NCBI GenBank assembly: GCA_964412685.1
Contig: CAYPPS010000033.1
Span: forward strand, 1 to 5,367
DNA length: 5,367 nucleotides
Source of the DNA: CAYPPS01 sp964412685
Lineage (GTDB): Bacteria > Patescibacteriota > Microgenomatia > PFEM01 > CAYPPS01
Reading direction: 5' to 3'
Numbering within the stretch: position 1 is the stretch's first letter; every line of letters begins with the position of its first letter. The position numbers and the translations under genes were made by a program. A model generated the notes under the pieces. The model was not told the DNA's origin, ran no database searches, and saw nothing but the letters and a program-made list of their open reading frames with translations. This document shows positions 1 to 4,265 of this stretch, one piece after another.

Positions 1-16
1 GCTTGTGATACTTTTG

Positions 17-29
17 TATATAGAAAGAG
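17..29 (+). promoter_or_regulatory. Possible -10 element and weak RBS of the HTH gene
   Basis: TATATA at 17-22 is preceded by TTTTG and could be the -10 box for the gene starting at 39. Its -35 box would lie outside the window. GAAAGAG at 23-29 is the only purine run before the start codon and is at best a weak Shine-Dalgarno. The -10 lies in a small dyad, ATAC-TTTT-GTAT at 8-19, which resembles the larger dyad over the antitoxin promoter. Only a partial promoter is visible, so confidence is low. Confidence 0.3.
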
Positions 30-38
30 CGATTTTGA

Positions 39-248
39 ATGGCAGAAGCAAAAAGAAAATTAAAATTGGATGAACTGCCCGATCTACTCACTGTTGGTGA
101 AGTGGCAGAAATTCTCCGTGTTTCTTCGTTAACTATCAAGCGCTGGGGTAAAAGAGGTAAGTTGCCGGCAATTAGAATCAACTCTCGCGGCGACAGAAGA
201 TACCGCAAAGAATCGGTCCTCTGGCTTTTAGGAATCCAAGAACAATAA
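39..248 (+). CDS. Small helix-turn-helix DNA-binding protein, excisionase/MerR-like (HTH_17 type)
   Basis: This is a complete 69-residue protein with the layout of the excisionase-type HTH_17 family. Residues 17-29 (LLTVGEVAEILRV) form the first helix and turn. Residues 29-38 (VSSLTIKRWG) form the recognition helix. GKLPAIRI at 40-47 is the usual strand after 'rrGkLpa', and RRYRKESVLWLL at 53-64 is the wing and last helix. The first ten residues are lysine-rich. The family binds DNA as small architectural or regulatory factors, including phage and transposon excisionases (Xis), MerR-like regulators and TA-linked regulators. The exact role here cannot be read from sequence. The gene is convergent with the AbiE-like operon, and its TAA stop (246-248) touches the left palindromic repeat. 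The ATG at 39 is chosen because it gives the full family length and no other start is as good. No integrase or transposase is visible to partner it. Confidence 0.8.
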   Translation: MAEAKRKLKLDELPDLLTVGEVAEILRVSSLTIKRWGKRGKLPAIRINSRGDRRYRKESVLWLLGIQEQ

Positions 249-274
249 ACATTGCCTACTAGGTACGCGATGTC
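246..274. repeat. Left copy of a palindromic repeat flanking the AbiE-like operon
   Basis: The outer arms ACATTGC (249-255) and GCGATGT (267-273) pair as seven base pairs including one G-T. After a C-C mismatch, TAC/GTA (257-259 and 263-265) extend the stem, leaving the 3-nt loop TAG. Read on the - strand, 22 of 29 positions match the + strand of 1669-1697. Five of the seven differences fall in the central six bases (positions 14-19 of the alignment). The element fills the gap between the TAA of the HTH gene and the TGA of the toxin gene and overlaps both stop codons. It could also act as a weak terminator for the toxin mRNA, because TTTATTGTTCTT follows it on the - strand. No protein for it is identified. 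Confidence 0.6.
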
Positions 275-1058
275 ACAGCCGACCGAGAACCGCCTCAAAA
301 AGATCTAGTCTGCTAATCTGTGATTCATCAAACAAAAAGGGCTTCAGTTTGTTTCTCATTGCCCGACCCACTTTTTGTTGGCCAAGCTTTTTTCGCGCCT
401 GGTCAACCAAATTCGACAATTTGTTCACTCTCAAAAAAGATTGATCCATCTTCGCCCCTTGAGAGACAAGCCAAACAATGTCATAAATATCCCGTGGCTG
501 GGTCTGCTTTCTCTTGACATAGGCAGTTAATTTCTGAACCAACAATTGATTAAGTGGGTTGGTAATCACGCTCTCTAAAAATCCATACCGATTCATCAAC
601 ACCCCCTCAACTTTTTGCCCCCGCCAAAGGTCAGAATAATCAACTTTGATCATTAATTTTTCCCTCGGATTAGAACTGATTGAAAGTTCTTTCAATAAAT
701 GAGGAAACCTTAATTCAAAAAATGTTTTCGGGACCTTTTCTTTAACAATCAATTCCAGCTGAACATTCTCCTTTTTGAAGCCAGAAGCTGCCTTGTTTAC
801 CAGAGAATTTATCTCCTGATCATTTAAACCTAGGTTGTCAAAATCTAAATCTTCAGAAAACCGATTCAAGCCCCGAAGTAATCTCATTGAGGTGCCGCCA
901 ACAAAACTAAGCCGCTTACTTTCAGTAAAAGCGTAGAGAAAACTAATAAACTTTGTCTGCAAATATTCCCTTAAAATCCCCCGCTTTTTAACCAACGGCA
1001 CCCCTGTTTGTTCGGCAAAGTTTATGATTTGGTCAAAATTAGCCACAACGTTATTCAT
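273..1058 (-). CDS. AbiEii/AbiGii-type nucleotidyltransferase toxin (type IV TA / abortive infection)
   Basis: This is a 261-residue protein of the AbiEii (DUF1814) nucleotidyltransferase family. Known members are toxins that transfer nucleotides, and the mycobacterial MenT relatives modify tRNA acceptor ends. The signature GGT (54-56) followed by RFSEDLDFD (66-74) is intact. It carries the DNA polymerase-beta-like acidic pair D70 and D72. K138 in MIKVDYS, K176 in LLVQKLTAY and the RDIYD motif (189-193) match the later conserved blocks, so the enzyme looks catalytically complete. It is a little shorter than the roughly 300-residue lactococcal/streptococcal proteins. The ATG at 1058 is preferred because its first bases overlap the antitoxin TGA as ATGA, typical of translational coupling. 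A TTG seven codons upstream (1079) keeps the frame open but has no ribosome site. Substrate and phage-defence activity are inferred from the family only. Confidence 0.88.
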   Translation of the reverse strand: MNNVVANFDQIINFAEQTGVPLVKKRGILREYLQTKFISFLYAFTESKRLSFVGGTSMRLLRGLNRFSEDLDFDNLGLNDQEINSLVNKAASGFKKENVQLELIVKEKVPKTFFELRFPHLLKELSISSNPREKLMIKVDYSDLWRGQKVEGVLMNRYGFLESVITNPLNQLLVQKLTAYVKRKQTQPRDIYDIVWLVSQGAKMDQSFLRVNKLSNLVDQARKKLGQQKVGRAMRNKLKPFLFDESQISRLDLFEAVLGRL

Positions 1059-1624
1059 TGAATTACTTTTCTCACCCAAAGAGGATAAAATTGAGCCAGC
1101 TCGGCCAATTTTTTCCTGTCGAAATTGGCTGTTTCAATCCGATTTTCTTCTAAATCCTTAATTTTCCTAATGTAAATATAATCTAATAATGCCTTCTCTG
1201 GAAAGGCCAGGTCGTAAAACAATCCGCTTTGGCCACTTTCCACTTGGCTGAAACCAAAAAAAAGCCTAAAGTTTATTTTACTGTAAAGAAAAGTTCCAAA
1301 ACCGGTGATAATTTTCTTGGAAGTCGTCGGCGAGACACTGGTTAAATTAGCCGAAACATCAGGCATTAATCCATAAAGATTAAGAGCCGATTCTAGGCTG
1401 ACATAGGAGGGCCGGTAAAGCCAATTCGCCAACATCAACTCGTCAATTTGTCGGTCTTGGAAAGCAAACAGGCTTCGCTTTAATTTAGTCAAATCCCCTC
1501 GAGCCGCCATTCGTGACAATTGATTGTCAATTTGATTTTTGGGTTCTTCCAAAAAAAGCTTTTCCACCTGATAAGTAGAAAAAAAGGGGGTTTTAATTCG
1601 TCGCCTTAAATCCTTAAACTTCAT
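1055..1624 (-). CDS. AbiEi-like winged-helix antitoxin / transcriptional autoregulator
   Basis: This 189-residue protein precedes the AbiEii-like toxin gene and overlaps it by four bases. Residues 12-55 (starting TPFFSTYQV and ending LKRSLFAF) fit the N-terminal winged helix of AbiEi-type antitoxins, with the Q-x3-QLSRMAARGDL recognition region and the 'LkRslfaf' wing. The second domain has the family's YVSLESALNLYGLMPD (74-89) and the block PEKALLDYIY (142-151). Family members bind inverted repeats in their own promoter and repress it. They neutralise the toxin without a stable protein complex, which defines type IV. An 18-bp palindrome over the promoter here fits that. The usual G of the 'RGvY/F' wing is S51, a small deviation. 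The ATG start is supported by a good promoter ending about eight bases upstream. That implies an almost leaderless message. Confidence 0.85.
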   Translation of the reverse strand: MKFKDLRRRIKTPFFSTYQVEKLFLEEPKNQIDNQLSRMAARGDLTKLKRSLFAFQDRQIDELMLANWLYRPSYVSLESALNLYGLMPDVSANLTSVSPTTSKKIITGFGTFLYSKINFRLFFGFSQVESGQSGLFYDLAFPEKALLDYIYIRKIKDLEENRIETANFDRKKLAELAQFYPLWVRKVIQ

Positions 1625-1632
1625 TAACAGTT

Positions 1633-1661
1633 AATATACAAAAATGTATATCTTTTGTCAA
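1633..1661 (-). promoter_or_regulatory. Sigma-70-type promoter of the antitoxin-toxin operon
   Basis: On the - strand a perfect -35 TTGACA (1661-1656) is followed by a 17-base spacer and the -10 TATATT (1638-1633), which matches five of six consensus bases. Transcription would start at about 1626, only one or two bases before the ATG at 1624. The mRNA would therefore be effectively leaderless, and no Shine-Dalgarno is visible. The match to consensus is the best in the window. Confidence 0.75.
1634..1651. promoter_or_regulatory. Palindromic operator candidate over the AbiE-like promoter
   Basis: ATATACA-AAAA-TGTATAT is a perfect 7-bp inverted repeat around four bases. It covers nearly all of the -10 box and most of the spacer. 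A bound dimer would block RNA polymerase. AbiEi-type antitoxins are known to repress by binding inverted repeats at their promoter, so this is the natural candidate operator. The tract is very AT-rich, so some symmetry by chance must be allowed for. Confidence 0.55.
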
Positions 1662-1668
1662 CCACCTA

Positions 1669-1697
1669 GACATTGCATACCGGATGTGCAATGTTTA
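1669..1697. repeat. Right copy of the palindromic repeat flanking the AbiE-like operon
   Basis: CTAGACATTGCA (1666-1677) and TGCAATGTTTAG (1687-1698) form a 12-bp inverted repeat with one G-T pair. T1678-G1686 and A1679-T1685 extend it to 14 pairs around a five-base loop (CCGGA). It matches the left copy at 246-274 in inverted orientation at 22 of 29 positions. The arms GACATYGCRTACC and GCAATGTTTA are conserved and the six-base centre differs. It lies directly upstream of the operon -35 box. No T-run follows on either strand, so it is not an intrinsic terminator. Confidence 0.65.
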
Positions 1698-1698
1698 G

Positions 1699-1866
1699 AA
1701 TATATCAAAACGTAAACCTCTATATAAAACCAATCAGAGCTCTTAGCCCTAAAAACTAGTACCTTCTATAAAAATCTATAAAGAACCACATCAGACCAAA
1801 CTTCAACACCTGGTGTGGAATTACTCTATCATCCATCAAGCAGTAAAAACAGGGCTTAAAAAGGCG
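1699..1866. other. Gene-free stretch between the AbiE-like unit and the glycosyltransferase
   Basis: These 168 bases lie between the right palindromic repeat and the stop of the glycosyltransferase gene. I see no ORF of useful length, no tRNA-like cloverleaf and no stem plus T-run terminator on either strand. A short perfect dyad, ACACC-T-GGTGT at 1806-1816, is the only internal symmetry noticed. Confidence 0.5.
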
Positions 1867-2688
1867 CTAGCAAATTTTTGAAGTTAAAACAAGCCAAATA
1901 AACTTGACCAAAGCCAGTTGTCTTTTGATTCGCCAAGGTTGTTTTAATAACCGATAAAGCCATTCCAATCCTAATTTTCTTAACCAAAACGGCGGCCGTT
2001 TCATCTTGAGGCTCAAATAATCAAAAGTACCCCCCACTCCCATCGCCAATTTCACTGGGAGCTTTTCTAAACAATCAACAATAAACTTCTCTTGTTTGCC
2101 CATCCCCAAAGCGACAAAAAGAAAATCAGGCCTTTTCGCCTTGATTTCCTTGAGTGATCTCTCAACCAAGCTTCGATTTTGCCATTCACCTGTCAACTTG
2201 TCGATCTTTAAAGCCGGTCCGTTCTCTGCCCAGCCTCGCAACCCAGGATACTTTTGCTTCATCCTAGCCAACGCCCTGCCTGCCACGCCTATTTGTTCTC
2301 GATCTGTTGGAGGCGTGGAACCGAAAAAATAAACGGACAAGTCTTGCCTGGCGGCTAATTGACAAAGGTCTTCAGTTAAATCTACCCCCGTGATTGTTTC
2401 TCGAAGCTGTTTTTTTTCAGGCAATAATAGCTTCGTTGCCCAAATGAGACCCATCCCATCCGGAATAAGAAAATTAGCCCTTGATAAAGCCCTTTTAAAC
2501 CATTTGTTTTTACGGGCAAAGACGACAAATTCCGAGTTAGGGGTGGCGATAAAAAGCTTCTCTCTCTTGATTAATTTGTGCCCGATGTCCTTTAGCAATC
2601 CTCTCCTGCCTTTGCCATAAAGGTCCAACTCAAACAATGAGACTGTACATAGGTCCTTTTTCATAGTTGTTCTCTTAACTTTAGGCAT
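1867..2688 (-). CDS. WecG/TagA/CpsF family glycosyltransferase (GT26)
   Basis: This is a 273-residue GT26 enzyme. The family transfers a sugar such as N-acetylmannosamine(uronate) or glucose from UDP-sugar onto a lipid-linked sugar at the inner membrane face, for teichoic acid, common antigen or capsule. Visible family blocks, in order: TPNSEF (49-54), the IPDGMGLIWA block (75-84) with probable catalytic base D77, TGVDL (100-104), YFFGS (120-124), and RPDFLFVALGMGKQEKF (186-202) with the conserved QE. GVGGTFDY (217-224) leads into RPPFWLRKLGLEWLYRL (231-247), the C-terminal tail that anchors TagA to the membrane. The core is complete. The usual GxPxQE is GMGKQE, and 'RAP' is RPP. The acceptor and sugar cannot be told. 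The start may be the ATG at 2688 or ATG at 2664 (residue 9). Residues 1-8 are not family-conserved, and AAGAGA precedes the second ATG. Confidence 0.88.
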   Translation of the reverse strand: MPKVKRTTMKKDLCTVSLFELDLYGKGRRGLLKDIGHKLIKREKLFIATPNSEFVVFARKNKWFKRALSRANFLIPDGMGLIWATKLLLPEKKQLRETITGVDLTEDLCQLAARQDLSVYFFGSTPPTDREQIGVAGRALARMKQKYPGLRGWAENGPALKIDKLTGEWQNRSLVERSLKEIKAKRPDFLFVALGMGKQEKFIVDCLEKLPVKLAMGVGGTFDYLSLKMKRPPFWLRKLGLEWLYRLLKQPWRIKRQLALVKFIWLVLTSKIC

Positions 2689-2708
2689 GTTTTTTCTATC
2701 TTTTTCTT

Positions 2709-2732
2709 AAAAATAATTCCAAAAATAATTCC
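2709..2732. repeat. Tandem 12-bp duplication
   Basis: AAAAATAATTCC occurs twice head to tail (2709-2720 and 2721-2732) with no mismatch. On the - strand it falls in the leader about 20 bases before the glycosyltransferase start. Slippage in AT-rich DNA is the simplest explanation. Confidence 0.75.
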
Positions 2733-2739
2733 GAACCTA

Positions 2740-2793
2740 TTTTTCTCAAACTTCTCTTTATTTTTCTTTATCTTTTTTCTCAAACTTCTCTTT
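2740..2793. repeat. Two exact 20-bp direct repeats, 34 bp apart
   Basis: TTTTTCTCAAACTTCTCTTT is present at 2740-2759 and again at 2774-2793. The 14 bases between them (ATTTTTCTTTATCT) look like a decayed partial copy. On the - strand the repeat reads AAAGAGAAGTTTGAGAAAAA, within the leader of the glycosyltransferase gene. Confidence 0.8.
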
Positions 2794-3106
2794 CTCTCCA
2801 GAAAACCTTTTTATCGAGATACCCTTTTAAAATTTAATATAGGAATATTCTATACTAAGACTGTTCTTCTATCATCTGAAAATACTCTGTTTACTATAGG
2901 TAATATATAAAAATCAATAATCTTTAAAAAACATACATTTAGATCAAAAATATTACTCCGTAAAAATACTTATTTAAAGGGCAAAACTCTAAACTTAATC
3001 CTTTAAAATAAGAAAAAGTCTTCTTTAACTATAAAGTCCTTCTCTCAACCTTTTGTCCCTTCTCATTTTAAAATAATATCTATCCTTATTCCAATTACTA
3101 TTGGCG

Positions 3107-4114
3107 TCATTTACGATAAGAAATCGCTCTTTTATAAGCGTCGAACTCTCCCAAAATGATTCCAATTCCTTTAACGACACAATAAAGGGGTTCTTCTGCT
3201 ACGTGAGCCGGAACACCAGTTTCCTGAGTAACATAGCGGTCAAAGCCTCTCAATTGGCTCGTTCCACCAGACAAAACAATTCCCTTGTCAATAATATCCG
3301 AGGCCAGTTCTGGTGGAGTGTCCTCTAAGACTCCCTTCACCGCTCCCAAAATCTGATTCAAGGAGGGCCTGAGCGCTTCGGTAACCAGAGAAGAAGTGAT
3401 AGTGATACTTTTAGGCAGTCCGGTGACTAAATCCCGGCCTTTTGTCTCTAAAGACTCTTCCTTGTTCAGAGCAACAGCAGAACCAATTTTCAGCTTGATT
3501 CCCTCCGCCGTCTGGTCGCCAATAATTAGATTTTGCTGTTTTCTGATGTAACTGGCGATCGCTTCATCGAGTTTGTTACCCCCCACTCGAGCGTTGCGAT
3601 TGGTGACCACTCCACCCATGGAGATAACCGCCGCCTCAGTTGCCCCTCCGCCAATATCAACGATCATGTTACCCGAAGGTGCTTCGATTTCGATCCCCGC
3701 TCCAATAGCCGCTGCCAGAGGCTCGTCAACCAAAAAAGCCTGCCTTGCTCCAGCAGACAAAGCAGCATCAATCACTGCTCGGCTTTCGACTTGAGTACAA
3801 CCAGCCGGAACACAGATAACCACTTCCGGTTTAAAAAACAAGGCCTTACCCACCGCTTTTTTAATAAAGTAAGCCAACATTGTTTCGGTAACTTCATAAT
3901 CGGCAATAACTCCGTCCCGCATTGGCCGAGAAGTAACCACATCCGCCGGGGTTCGCCCCAACATCTGTTTAGCCTCGGCTCCGACAGCCAAGACCTCTGA
4001 GTCATCCGCCCCGACAGCGACGACTGTGGGTTCGTTCAAAACAATCCCCTGGCCCTCAATAAAAACCAAGGTATTGGCCGTTCCCAAATCAATTCCGATT
4101 CGTTTAACCAGCAT
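3107..4114 (-). CDS. mreB: Rod shape-determining protein MreB (bacterial actin)
   Basis: This is a complete 335-residue MreB, the normal family length. MreB polymerises with ATP on the inner membrane face and guides cell-wall synthesis. All nucleotide-pocket blocks are present: phosphate-1 IGIDLGTANT (6-15), NEPTVVAV (27-34), VICVPAGCTQVESRAVIDAA (99-118) and VDEPLAAAIGAG (129-140). Phosphate-2 is IVDIGGGATEAAVIS (151-165) with E160, followed by RVGGNKLDEAI (176-186). The adenosine motif is GIVLSGGTSQLRG (278-290). This last block differs from the common LTGGGALLRG. The hydrophobic LFF at 92-94 sits where Thermotoga MreB has its membrane-insertion loop. There is no N-terminal amphipathic helix. 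No mreC or mreD follows; the next gene on the strand is a glycosyltransferase 418 bp away. The ATG at 4114 fits family starts, and the stop is TGA. Confidence 0.97.
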   Translation of the reverse strand: MLVKRIGIDLGTANTLVFIEGQGIVLNEPTVVAVGADDSEVLAVGAEAKQMLGRTPADVVTSRPMRDGVIADYEVTETMLAYFIKKAVGKALFFKPEVVICVPAGCTQVESRAVIDAALSAGARQAFLVDEPLAAAIGAGIEIEAPSGNMIVDIGGGATEAAVISMGGVVTNRNARVGGNKLDEAIASYIRKQQNLIIGDQTAEGIKLKIGSAVALNKEESLETKGRDLVTGLPKSITITSSLVTEALRPSLNQILGAVKGVLEDTPPELASDIIDKGIVLSGGTSQLRGFDRYVTQETGVPAHVAEEPLYCVVKGIGIILGEFDAYKRAISYRK

Positions 4115-4130
4115 TGTAGAAGATGAAGAT

Positions 4131-4159
4131 ATCTTAACTCAAATCAGCTCTTTTGCCAA
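4131..4159 (-). promoter_or_regulatory. Candidate promoter of mreB
   Basis: On the - strand TTGGCA (4159-4154) is a -35 box matching five of six bases. After 17 bases comes TAAGAT (4136-4131), matching four of six. Transcription would begin near 4124, leaving about ten leader bases before the ATG and no room for a Shine-Dalgarno. The 10-bp palindrome AAGATATCTT (4126-4135) overlaps the -10. Confidence 0.5.
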
Positions 4160-4227
4160 GATCATTTCTGATATATTTTGATGGTCTAACTATAGATTTT
4201 GATACAGTTAAAAAGATTCTTTTAGGC

Positions 4228-4256
4228 TTGTTTTTCACCAATAACTCTGCTATTAT
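4228..4256 (+). promoter_or_regulatory. Extended -10 promoter of the PEGA-domain gene
   Basis: TATTAT (4251-4256), five of six consensus bases, is preceded directly by TGC (4248-4250). That makes an extended -10 (TGNTATTAT). TTGTTT (4228-4233) stands 17 bases upstream as a weak -35. The start point would be about 4263, three bases before the ATG at 4266. This suggests a leaderless message, and no Shine-Dalgarno precedes the ATG. Confidence 0.6.
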
Positions 4257-4265
4257 TAGCGCTAA

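Larger units (their letters stand above)
2689..3106. other. 418-bp AT-rich intergenic region with purine-rich leader of the glycosyltransferase gene
   Basis: There is no credible gene here. Read on the - strand, the 100 bases before the glycosyltransferase are nearly all purine, with five AGAAAAA heptamers (at 2691, 2701, 2740, 2761 and 2774 on the + strand as TTTTTCT). Further upstream the sequence is AT-rich and holds a dyad around GAATATTC (2838-2854). I cannot pick out a clear -35/-10 pair for the glycosyltransferase, nor a GC-rich terminator for mreB. The mRNA from mreB may read through or end in an unrecognised way. Confidence 0.5.

Noticed and set aside
249..273. Left palindrome as a bidirectional intrinsic terminator
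   Set aside because: No T-run follows on the + strand, and on the - strand only an interrupted TTTATTGTTCTT follows. The near-copy at 1669-1697 sits upstream of a promoter, so termination does not explain both.
246..1698. Integron attC sites as an explanation for the two palindromic repeats
   Set aside because: The expected core-site pair GTTRRRY and RYYYAAC is missing, and the two elements are inverted and shorter than usual attC sites.
1699..1866. Possible tRNA, small RNA or terminator between the TA unit and the glycosyltransferase
   Set aside because: There is no TTCRANNC-like T-loop, no cloverleaf and no stem with a T tail. Only a small ACACC-T-GGTGT dyad is present.
2096..2620. Two + strand frames of 76-78 codons opposite the glycosyltransferase
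   Set aside because: They are antisense to conserved GT26 motifs and have no ribosome site or recognisable protein features.
2709..2793. Direct repeats as a CRISPR array
   Set aside because: There are only two exact 20-bp copies, low-complexity pyrimidine sequence, a 14-bp spacer and no cas genes.
3107..3109. UGA used as a glycine codon, as in some Candidate Phyla Radiation lineages
   Set aside because: TGA ends MreB, the antitoxin and the toxin exactly at their expected family C-termini, and no conserved frame is interrupted by TGA.
3533..4000. 155-codon open frame on the + strand opposite mreB
   Set aside because: It lies entirely antisense to a clearly conserved mreB. Its translation shows no domain and is rich in S, H and R, as expected of a shadow frame.
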